NCBI GenBank assembly: GCA_028565635.1
Contig: JAOXYB010025680.1
Coordinates: forward strand, 1 to 13,908
Direction of reading: 5' to 3'
Length of the DNA: 13,908 nucleotides
Source: Phoronis ovalis
Lineage: Eukaryota; Phoronida; Phoronidae
Made by a program: the position numbers and the translations under genes. Position 1 is the stretch's first letter, and every line of letters starts with the position of its first letter. The notes under the pieces were generated by a model. It had not been told where the DNA came from. It was given only the letters and a program-made list of their open reading frames with translations, and made no database searches. This document shows positions 1 to 10,900 of this stretch, piece by piece.

Positions 1-619
1 ATACAAAGATGGCTTTACAACTACAGAAACTACATCATATGATGGGCATCTGTCTGCACCCGCAGACCTCTTGTTAACTTAACAATTCAAGACTTTCATC
101 ACAAATTTTAATTAGAAGGCATTTCACCATAAGTAGGGTGCAACTTTGATACACAAATTGTTACAGTTGTGAGATGTTGACTAACGTGGCTTCCAAATAA
201 AGCCTAACTATGAAACACCTGAAATTTAAAAATTTAAGTGCCTCAGATAATGCACCCATGCATTTAACGTGTGACAGTCTGAATATTTTATAGATTCTAA
301 CATCTTCCTTTGATGTAAAAAAAAAATTTGGTGTCTGTTGTACATGGTATTTTGAGTACCATCAACATTGTGTGACAGCAGACAACGCTTAAAAAGTGCA
401 AAAAGTTTAAATGTTATCTACTCTGTTGTATATAGACACTGGTAGATGATATGTTTTGTATGCAAATTACTCGAAAAGTAGGCTTTTCATAACAGATGAA
501 AAGATATATTTAAATTTTGCATCTTTTGCATGCTTTGTGATACCACATACGGTTTATGGTGGTAAGATTCCACTCATGGCAGGTCAGCCTAAAACTGTAA
601 TAATTTTTACTTTTTTCAG
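1..619. other. Non-coding sequence, probable last intron of an upstream gene
   Basis: I see no convincing coding exon here. Each candidate donor I tested (near 440, 565 and 581) either runs into a stop codon or gives the wrong phase for the exon that begins at 620, so the preceding exon probably lies outside the window. A frame open from base 2 to about 79 is protein-like but has no visible splice site and ends at TAA. A small imperfect hairpin (ATGGTA...TACCAT) sits at about 344-362. The stretch ends in a strong pyrimidine tract and CAG at 617-619. Confidence 0.5.
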
Positions 620-790
620 ACATCACAAGAATCGCAGATACTAGCACACCAATTACAAATATATTATGGACTAGGCAGTGCAGAAAGATTTGAACTTGTA
701 CGATTATTTAACTATAGTCCACAAAACTTTAAACACATGGAGCTAATCAATCAATTTCATAAGCTAAATATGGATTTCGTTACAAGGTGA
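620..790 (+). CDS. Terminal coding exon of an unidentified upstream gene
   Basis: A strong acceptor (TTTTTTCAG at 611-619) is followed by 56 open codons and TGA at 788-790. The peptide begins TSQESQILAHQLQIYYGLGS and ends with KLNMDFVTR. It is mixed-polarity and looks helical, with aromatic residues spread through it (IYYGLG, RFELVRLFNY). Its composition resembles real protein, unlike the chance frames around it. No signal peptide, membrane segment or zinc motif is visible. I do not recognise the family and assign no function. Phase 0 entry is assumed from the open frame. ACAAG|GTGATT at 786 could also be a splice donor, in which case the gene would continue, but I found no good downstream exon. 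The gene is on the same strand as, and lies immediately upstream of, the CatSper gene. Confidence 0.6.
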   Translation, partial: TSQESQILAHQLQIYYGLGSAERFELVRLFNYSPQNFKHMELINQFHKLNMDFVTR

Positions 791-1456
791 TTTACGGATG
801 TAGAAATAACTGTACTACAATATTTTACAAAAAAATGTTACTGGATTATGCCAGCAGTGGTTTTTAGCTAACAAATTCCCGATGCCTTCTCGTAGAAATT
901 TCAAGTGATTCTTGTAGAACAATGTTTAGCCCTGAATGTTGAGAGATTTTTCAACAAAATAATCCGAGATGAGAAACAAAATCAGTTACTATAAATTTGT
1001 CACGATAATTGCAGGGAAACTCTTTTTTTATTGTTTCTGTGGTGAAAAAATTATTGTCTTTAATATGCAGATGATACATTTTTAAAAAGTTGTGTTCATA
1101 TTTAATTTTTCTACCAGGTGTATGACATGAAAGTGCATCTGCTTCTTTTCTCTGCTTTGTTGATACGAATATTCATTGTTTGCATATGAAAAACTTAATT
1201 AAAACTTCAACGATTTTTGCAACTTACTACTAAACTTTATATGTAAGATGTTTCTTTCCATGCTTCAACAAAACAAATCTGTAACTGTATCCTACAAAAT
1301 ACTAAATGCACTAGACAACACTACTTATAAATCAATTAAAGTCAACTAAAGCAACATTCAATGTAGGCTATTCTTGTCGTGGGTTACTTTCATGTTAATA
1401 ATTTTTCCCTGATTTATGTTCAATTGTGTTTAGTTTATTAGCTGAAAGACAATAAA
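791..1456 (+). other. Probable 3' UTR of the upstream gene
   Basis: This is an AT-rich stretch after the TGA at 788-790, with no coding exon that I can support. It ends at a canonical AATAAA at 1451-1456, followed within 60 bases by T/G-rich sequence suited to cleavage and polyadenylation. The length, about 660 bases, is ordinary for an animal 3' UTR. The assignment depends on the exon at 620-790 being the last one. Confidence 0.45.
1451..1456 (+). terminator. Polyadenylation signal AATAAA
   Basis: This is the canonical hexamer, in a position consistent with the end of the upstream transcript, about 290 bases before the first in-frame ATG of the next gene. AATAAA also occurs by chance in AT-rich DNA, so the support comes mainly from its context. 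Confidence 0.4.
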
Positions 1457-1740
1457 ATGAATCCACAACGAAAATGTTGAATTATTCTCAGCTCGTTTGC
1501 TGTGACATTGGAAAGCAAGTAATCGAAGCAGTGTTCATGAAATGCATTAGACTGGGGGGAGACAGGGGAATTCGTATTAATTTTTGGTTGAGGTGTGCCC
1601 CCTGGGTGAGATTTTGGTTTGGATTATTTTTGGATTACTACCATTTAGAAATTCAAAAAATATTTTGCTACCCGCAAATTGTTACAGATTTGATTTGCTT
1701 GTATGTCTGTAGCTGTGTCGATGTGCTATCCTGTTGGACA

Positions 1741-1833
1741 ATGGCGACACCAAGCGGTAGGATACGAAACCAGTCTAGAGACTTGGCGGACATATTGAAT
1801 CCATCAAGCAGACGACTTTTTGCTCCGGTCAAA
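1741..1833 (+). other. In-frame upstream extension with an alternative ATG
   Basis: ATG at 1741 (ACAATGG, a favourable start context) is in frame with the ATG at 1834. It would add 31 residues beginning MATPSGRIRNQ, rich in Arg and Ser and without a hydrophobic stretch. The start at 1834 puts a hydrophobic core directly after Met, as expected for a secretory signal, so I prefer it. The longer form would give an unusually long n-region or a cytosolic lead. The open frame continues upstream to 1474, but that part does not look like protein. Confidence 0.4.
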
Positions 1834-1910
1834 ATGTTTTTAATCTTTTACGCGCTGTCGTTACAAATTGTTAGTGTATTTTGTGCCCGATATAGTGATT
1901 CTTGTGAGAA
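1834..1910 (+). CDS. CATSPERD: CATSPERD-like exon 1: signal peptide
   Basis: Residues 1-25 plus two bases of codon 26. MFLIFYALSLQIVSVFC is a typical signal-peptide core, with probable cleavage near C17-A18 or A18-R19. It is followed by an early extracellular cysteine (C24), as in vertebrate delta. The donor is GAGAA|GTAAGA. Transcription must begin upstream, but no clear TATA box or initiator could be fixed. Confidence 0.8.
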
Positions 1911-4900
1911 GTAAGAGTTACATTTTATGTAATCTTGATTTGGGAATTGTTTCAAAGTTGTAATTTAATTGTTGCAAGTTTAATACCGGAGTTATGACAG
2001 TTAATAGTTATGTGGTGTAGTAACTACTCAAACTAGTATACGCCGCCCAAATTGAAAAAAGGTTTTGTTTTTCCGAGTGACATTGACAGTTTTGTTGACT
2101 CTAGCAGCATTTGTTACATGCACAGTATACCGTTATATTTTCTCTAGACTGCAAATTATTTTTATGAGATGCCAGACTACTAATAGTAATACTATAAGTA
2201 CTAATTAGTAAATTACTATCCACTCATTTTCAGTCAACGTGAAAAATTGAAACAGTATTTTAAATGTTATTTGCAGATCAGCTGACAATTATGATATTAT
2301 GAATTTAACAATTGTTAGAATTCATGACCGCCCCTTGCAAGTTTTGACTTTAGCTGGAGATGGTGAGGTAGGATATGCACTGAATAATAATTATTATAGA
2401 CGGCATGATTAATATTTGTGATTGGTGAAGATAATAATAACAGATAATAAGTTACACTTCTGTTCTAGTTCTGGTTCTAGCCTATCCAATTTTCTGCATT
2501 AGTGCAATTTGAATTGTTCAATATCATTTACTGACTAGGTTACTGGCTGTTACATCTTTTTATCCTATGTACAACACATTTCGGTGTAATTATTATATAA
2601 CAGTCTTGTTTAGTTCTACCTAGGTAAAGCATAAATACATGGAAATTGCAGAGGCAGCTCCATGTTTATCATTATGAGGGACCCCCAGGGTACAATGCGC
2701 ACTTAAAAATTGGCAATGCTCGCTGCTCGCACTTAAGCAAAAAAAATATTTTAAAAAAATCTGCGCAATGCTCAGACTTAACAGACCCCAATGCTTGCTG
2801 CTTGCGAAAACCCCCTCTAGCCCTCCATAATGTACATTAAGAAATTTTAGTGGATACTTGTGTGGAGTAATTTGTGACCAAATGTTTTAAAAATCATTTA
2901 AAAAAATTGTACTTGGCATTGCAGAAAACAGGGAAAGTGATGGAACTCTTACATTTACCTGTCAACTGTCAACTTACTGTTTTGGGGAGTTTATTCTAGA
3001 GTAGTAAGTAGATAGACTGTTCAGAAAATTCAGTATTGTTTTTAATTTTCAGAAGTGGCTAACAAGTGTACAATCGTTACAGCCATTTTATCTTCAACAT
3101 CGATGTCGCAAAAATGTGGCTGTATACATAAAGTAAGCTTTTTTTACAGACTATTAGTATTTCAGTGCATCTGTAGAATGATAATTAAAAACAGTAAAAG
3201 GAGTATGTAAGTGTAACAAAACAAACCTTTTCTTGTATGAACCACCTTCTCAGGGGCATACAACCTAGCGACAAAGGGTGGAGACATGCTGAGAACTGAA
3301 TCAAGACAATCTCCATGCATGTAAGATTTGATGCTGATGGAACAATACATCTCATAAAAGCCTTTGGTATGAGAATAAGACTTGAACCCGGAATCTCCAG
3401 GGTATAACACTCTTAACAACTGAGAGGACTTCTTCAGAACTGCATGCTGATTTTAAAAAGTTACTTGTGACATGCAATATAGTTAATTTTTACCTTTATG
3501 TGTTTATGATTTAATAAGAATATATACACAAATATCAGATAGAAATGCATTAATTATAGTCACATGGAATTTATCCATACATATTTAGCTATGTAATTGG
3601 TGTTTCCAGCATGCTCATGCGAAATAATTTCTATCAATCCCCTTCTTTATATAAATACTATAATGACAATATTACCTTTAGACTTAAATAACATGTAAAC
3701 TTCATTTCAGTCATCGCATCTATCTTTCACTTGATAATTTTATTACTCCTGTGGAACCTTTGAAGATCTCCTCTGAAATATTACAGGTAAATGTTAGCTG
3801 TTAAAAAAATGCATTGGTTGGAGACCAGAGGAATATATGTACATGTTCCTTATGTTAATCAGATAGCAGTTATGTCTAGTGACTGAAGTATGTCCGACTT
3901 CAAGATAGATTGTACACAGAATCAAATATAAAGTTTAAATATAATTAAATGTAGGAAACAGTGGAACAAAAAATGTAATTATTTAAAAATAAAAATATTT
4001 AATTCGGTGCTTTGGACCTTTTGTTGATGCAAGAGCAGAATCAATATGATTACATAATAACGACAGTCTCTGTCATTATAGAATACACCTGTAGTATCCT
4101 CAGTCGCTTTCTTACAAGAAAATCTATTGATCGTCTTTGAAGACAGAGTTTTTATTCACAACATTTATGACAAAAGTCCTTCTGCTTATATCCTTTGTAA
4201 GGGTAAGTACAGATATCTGCAGCTGTACAAGGTTTATTTTCCTTTTGCACAACAGCAATTATTTATTGCATTTCATGATAATTCAATCTAAGTACCATCA
4301 TGTAGAATTGGCCCATTACTATATTTCCACTTGATTATTATGGTTTCTAATAACAAAGTTGGAAGACATTATTTTTGCATACTAAAATCTTTTCTTTTTT
4401 TTCATCAAATTTGTCTGAAGCCTTTCTCAAGAAGACTGGTTATAGATTTAAACAAACTTTTGTGGAAATGTTCAAATGGACCTGAACAAAAAATGTTGAT
4501 TATGAATGTTGGGAGACGAATTATATCTTTAATATAAAGTGGCACTCACTTCAAAAGCATATTCTTTGATAACTTGGAAAGTATTGGATTGATTGTAACA
4601 AAACTTGGATCAAAATGTTTGTTAAGTTCTGGAGATGAAAATTTGAAAAGAAAAAATGGTGGCCATTTTGGAATTCAAAATGGCTGCTGTATGAAAACAC
4701 ATCATGCATACTTTAATAACTTGAAAACTCGATAAATGGAATCCAAAATGGTTGTCATGACAAAAACTTTATGTTGGAAGCCATATACTTTGTGTCGCTG
4801 TGCGACACTACAAGTGTAGCTATATATTGTTTTATTATAAAAAAAACTTGGGACTGATGAATAATACTTGTGTTTTTGTGTCAAATCAAAATATCTATTA

Positions 4901-7900
4901 TCTATTTTTAATGCTGTCTCAAGTATATAATCAAATTGCTGCATTTTTAGCTCTTTCTAAATTCAAAATAACTTTAATTTATGTTATTTGAGTGATGTTT
5001 TTGTCTTAAATAATTATTTGCAATTGTGTTTGTGAATTCAGGAATAACACAAGAAGTCACAAATGTATTTGCCAGACCATGCTGTCATAAATTATATCAT
5101 TTATGTGCTAAGTCTAATAAACTTACTGTTGCTTGGAAACCTGGCTCCCGTTCCTTCTTTATTTCAAATGATGGTGGTTATACGTTTAAAGAAGACACAG
5201 TTACTAGTAAGTTAATTTAACATGGCGGGACCCATCAGAACAAGTTATTCACACTTTACACTTTGAATCAAATTTTAGGCAGTTTAATGGAAAAGCAGAC
5301 CAATAAAAGTATAGATTTTTGGAAAGGTAATAATTAACTTAAGGATTATGAAAAATCCTTTTACTTATCTATCACATGATTATGTAATCAGTAAAGGGGC
5401 CATTTTGGGTAAAACCTCGTGTTTTTCAAAACATAAACTTCAAAAAATATAAGTCCAATGCCCCTGCAGATACTAAGCAAAATTGGCAAAAATTAACTTT
5501 CAACTAGGAACTCTAATAAAATGTCTCAGATTTTTGAAATTCTTCTTAGTTCTGAAATGATGTGCTTCTAAGGATATGGGTGTCATAAAAAATGAAAATT
5601 TTCTGGCAGTTTAAAAATCTGAGACACTTTATGGAGATGCCTGCATGCATGTTTGAGGTTAATTTTGGCCAAGTTGCAACTTCGTATCTGTAGGGTTGTT
5701 GTAGTTATATTTTTTGAAGTTTACATGTTGAAAAATGTGTTTTTACCCAAAATGGCCTCCTTACAAATTATATAATCATGTGACAGATAAGTAAAGTGAC
5801 TTATCATAATCCTTAGGTTAATACCTTTCCAAAAATGTATACCTAATTTATTCATTTATTATATTTTTTCATTAAACTGCCCAAAGTTTGAATCAAAGTG
5901 TAAACTGTGAATAACTTGTTACAAACTGATCCCGTCCCCTTAACAATATATTGTTTGCTTTTTAAACAAAATTTAATTGTTGTCATGATAAAGTTTTGAA
6001 GTTTTGGCCAAGCACCTGTAACACTGATTAGTACCAAGTATAGAACAATTTCACTAAAAATGTATATGATATGCAGTTACCGATATTTGAGGTTTTGAAG
6101 GTGATCCTTAAACTGGATAAACAATTCTTTAACAAGGACTAAAAAGGCATTTATTATCAAAGATCATGCGCTTGGGTTTAATTTTTGAAAAAACATTCAA
6201 TCCATGTAAATTTGAGTCGCCAACTTTGCTTGAAAGATGTCTCATGTAAAAAGACCTAGTGGTTTCTGGTGTCAACTACCGCCTTGACATATTCTTAAAT
6301 TTGGAAAATTGTACATATAACTTTGATTTTGAGCTTGATTCTTCCCATCTTTGCACCAATCAAGCATTAAAATTTTTGCTGTGCTTATATCAGATATCCT
6401 AGGGAATGGATTTGCATACAGCGATACTTATGACCTGTTATCTGCCATTTATCCATTTCAAGAAGGGGGAGATAGCTGGGTGAGTTTTATGATGTAATTA
6501 GGTTGTATTTTTCCTCTTTGTCGCTCTTTAATGACCAATTGATTTTATTCTCTTAATTATCTAATTATAAGCCGGGTCTTACTAATTCTTTAGAAGGTTT
6601 TTACATGAAGTGCACATAATGATGCACTTTGGGTTTAAGAAACAATACCATGTTGGTTTCCTATTATTTGTGTGCTAATTAAACTGGTTCTTTCTATATT
6701 TTGCTGGACATTTACAAAGAAACCTAATAACTTATTTTTGAAACATTTTACCACTAGAACTGTTCAGCTCCTTTGGCAGAGAACATATTTTATGTTTCAA
6801 ATTCATATGTTAATAAATTATACATTGTTGCTGAGGGTACTCTTTTGACATTTGTCTGGGTAATTTTTTGGTAATTAAGGTATAAATACAGCATAGCGTA
6901 CTATTTTGATTTTTATTAGGGTTTCTAATGCAACTTAATAACTAGTTTCTTTTAATGAATTATTAAACAATCTTTGCAGAAATTGCTTTAGTATATATTT
7001 AGATGAACATTGCAATAATGATTTTCAACGACCCAATTTGCCTATTTCAATTTATTTTATAATTTCAGTTTCGTACTCAAACATACCAAACAGATTATGC
7101 ATCAAATGTTCCACTATTTGATGGATTACCAATCCAGCATCACGAGAATTATTCTTTTTATATAACAGAAATGGAAGGTTTTGGAACATATATTGTCAGC
7201 CATGACAAATTGTACTATTCTACTTTCCATGGTAATGGTTACTCAACTGAAAAGACTATAATTTTGAATCCGCAATGTTACCATTGTTTTACTAAATGTA
7301 ACATACAAAAATGTTTATAATTAGTCAGTTATACATATTACATTATGTGGAGTACTTTTAAATCAATTTAAAAAATGTTTTGAAAATAAATCAATCATTT
7401 GTGAAATGGCTGGAAACCGATGTTTGCTTAATTACTACCAAAACACCAGGGTTCTATTCATTCTGTTTGTACAATGCCTCCAGTCTTTTTCCAAAACTTC
7501 TAAAAAATTTGTGTGCCAAAATAAGTATTAAATTATCCATTAAATTTCAGGTAAAACCTTCTTCCCTGTAAAATGTTGGAATTGTGCCCCAACTAAGGAA
7601 GTATTGATGGCGCCTAGTGAAACCATTCGATATTTTGTCTCAGGTACAAAGCATTGCAGGCTATAATCAAATGTTGAATATTTTTTGCTCTGATTGAGGT
7701 ATAACAATTGTGTTTTTATAGGTGTACTTTAAAAATTAATTTGGAAGTTTGTTCTGCTAGTCATTGTAATTACATATTGGATAATGTCCCAATATAGAAC
7801 TGCTTTGGTAATTATACTTTTATATTAAAAGATCTTGTTATCTTTAAATTTCAGTTATTTACAAATTATTCAAAAAAGAAATTTAAAGTTTATATGCTTA

Positions 7901-10900
7901 GCTAGTTAAAAGTGATAAATGGTAAGTTACATTACATTTACTCTTCAGATTATAGAGGGAAGCTGGCTATCATCACAACAGAAAACAATTTTTACTATGG
8001 AACAGATGGTTTACCCGTAAATGTTGTCAAGGTTACTGAAGTTCTCATATATTACTGTTTTTTATATTATGTTTCTTTTTTATGAGAAGCATTATGCTTT
8101 CCGTTTCACAACTTAAGCCAGTAACAACAGGTGAAATAAACACCACCAGAAGAATGAAAGTTTAAAATACCCTGTATGATATCAATTAATATTTCCACAA
8201 AGTTTTAACAAAAGTATAAATTTGATCTTGCAAATGGAAATTATTACATATATTATACAATAATCTAACTTGTGAGGGCTTTCAACTTTCGCTGAAGACA
8301 GCTAGCAATGACTGATAAAATTTATGCTCAACCGTACTCTGCAAGTGATAAATGAATAAACCAATGAGGAATGTTTCAAAATCTGTTTTTAGTATATACT
8401 TTTATTACTAAAACAAGTTTGTAAAGTTACTTAACTTTATTTTTTTTAGTTACCCTCATCTCTTATTACTCCATTTTCTGTTGTAACATTTGCATCTACC
8501 TATGGCCAAATGCATGTATGGACACCTAAAGATACTAGTCAAGATTTAAATACAAAGCTTTGGTTACTGAGGGAAGGAGTCATTATCCAAAATGTTATGT
8601 TAGATGTATATCCTCACAAATGTTCAGTAAGTATTTTCCAGTCTGATAATAATTTGAAAATCTAAAAATATCTCTTGGATCTGTAAAAGAACATAATTTA
8701 CTGTAAAATACTGAATTTATAATTGTTACGCAATAAGAACGATTATAAGTCCGGGGGGGCAGTCAATATGAAAGTGGGTACACATATTCCAACAAAATTT
8801 CGCATGAAAGGTCATGTTTTTTTAACCGCCAGCGTGTAATGTGCGTTTCATGCTTAGGGTCTGTTTTTTGGCTAAAATCACGAAAAGGGGTGTTTTTTTG
8901 GAGGTGTGACACTTCGTTAGGGATGTTTCTTCCCAAAAGTCACTTAATTAAGGGTGCATTTTTTCAAAAAACTCACTTGCTTAGGGAAGTATTTTTTGCA
9001 GAATTTCACTTCGTTAGGGGCTTTTTTAAAAAGCCATGTTGGAACATGGGTACCCACTTTGATATTGACAGCCTCCCCTGGGATAAGTCCAAATTCAAAA
9101 TGTATTAACAAACAAGTTTAAGTAATTGTCTGTTACTAGGTGATTCTCAATTTTAGTTCCGTATCTGTTGCTGTTTCTCAAAATTATTTTTCCAAGGAAA
9201 TTAATTAGTCAAACTTATAAAAAATACTTAGACAGTTGTTCAAATATACATAATACTCCATTTGCATTTCCACTTGAGAGTGCCCAATGGCAAACCTGAC
9301 ATCCTCAACTGCTGTAGAATAGCTGTGCAATAGACTGATTTCATGCATTTGGTGGAGCATGCAGTATTTTGTTTGTGAATTAGACAAGAGCATAGAGAAC
9401 TGAGCCTTTGTTCATTATTTTATAAAACATTTGGTCTGCGACTTGTCCCTTCACCAGATAAATAGATATGGTGTATTTGTATGTTTGTTATTTTATAGTG
9501 AATGTACTAAAAAATAAGTACATTATAATTGTACTGTACAAAGTGGCTAATGCTTGCCAGCATTTTTTATAAGGTTAGGTATATAGCAAGTAACTTGACC
9601 AAGAACAGGGAATACCTGTGTGATCGCACTGATACATTTGCTTTTGAGGTTTTGTTTGTGCCTGAACAAGAACATGAACATTCCTTTAGACTGCTGGTAA
9701 GTATGAATTGCTTGGACCTTTTTCATATATTCAAAATTTGGAATGTGTACATTTTAACTAGTTATTTATTCATAAAAAAAATCATGTAAGAAACATTAAA
9801 CTTGAAATTTAACTTTTAATTAACTACTTTGTTTAATCACTCTTTTAGGTGGGTCTTACCAATCCTTTGTTTTACGCAACTACTTATCATATACCCTCGC
9901 AACAAAAGCATCTTTCAAATGGTCTAAAACTAAAAACAATGGTAAGGTACACCTTTTGTGTTCTATAGGTCTGCTTATTATTATACATCATGTTTTGATG
10001 ATAGGCAGTGAGCACCGATGGTACAGGTTAATATAGGTCTACACCAAAACACTAGATGAGCTAGACTGTCGATTTCCAAGGTGTTTTTTTTACCTGTAAA
10101 AAAAAGCTGATACTGATGATGATGAGGAGGATGATGATGAAGATGATAATATTGATAATCATGATGATGATGCCAGCAAAGGTGATGATCTGACAAAGAA
10201 AATGATGATGACGATTTACAATTGACATCATGGGCATGCAACCAGTTAACTTATAGTTCATGGAGTTATATTTGAAATTCTTTAAAAACAACATTTATTA
10301 TGTACTACATATCAAAAAACTTGACAGCTTTTCTGTAACAAATTACTTTTACTGTTTTGTTTTGTTTCAGACAACAGTAGTTCGTATGTCACAGCTGCTT
10401 CTGAATAATGATAGTGAATATTTTTCGGGGTAATTTATAAATATCAGAATACTTTGTGTTCAGTTTTGATTTATCATATTAATTTTAGTTACTTAATGAA
10501 CATAAATAAAGGCAGCTATAATCCTGAGTGCTTTCGGATGTCTTGGAGCCTTTATCAATCTGATAATAGGAGAGAAGTAATCACTTAGCCACTAGTGAAT
10601 AAAGTGACTAAATTAATAACAAATGAATGTTAATTTATAAATAATATGATACATTACTACTGAATTCCTTTTGTGCCAATAACCCATATCTATAAAAGTG
10701 CCATTTTCTGTGTTCTGCATTCTTGGGCAAACTTTGGGTTATATTTAGAATCTGCCAATTTAATATGCATATCTTAAGAATGGGAGACTCCCAGTCAAAA
10801 CAGGACTGCCACCTAGTGGCTACACTGATCATGTCAGAAACACATGCAATGTTATGTCGTTGCACTGCATGGTTATGTGACATTGTACTGTGCATATGGT

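Noticed and set aside
2-79. Open, protein-like frame at the left edge of the window
   Set aside because: It ends at TAA with no convincing donor, and neither of its two possible joins keeps phase with the exon at 620. It is too short to call.
456-644. 62-codon plus-strand open frame starting at 456
   Set aside because: It crosses the clear acceptor at 618-619 in a different frame from the exon and has chance composition.
1474-1740. Upstream part of the 146-codon frame that contains exon 1
   Set aside because: Its composition is not protein-like, and it overlaps the probable polyadenylation region of the upstream gene. Only the part from 1741 or 1834 is plausible coding sequence.
3162-3419. 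85-codon minus-strand open frame
   Set aside because: It lies within the tRNA-derived SINE and its 3' flank; the frame is a by-product of the repeat.
3379-3424. Possible functional tRNA gene
   Set aside because: The A and B boxes are present, but there is no acceptor stem or cloverleaf pairing, and an unrelated body follows, as in a SINE.
5852-6037. 61-codon minus-strand open frame
   Set aside because: It lies mostly inside the right arm of the foldback element and shows no protein features.
8854-9030. Regular 30-33-base repeats considered as a CRISPR array
   Set aside because: The units are contiguous and diverged, with no unique spacers, and they lie inside a transposon-like element in an animal intron.
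10107-10222. Possible acidic exon encoded by the GAT tract
   Set aside because: There is a TAA just upstream, no fitting acceptor, and exons 13 and 14 already join in phase.
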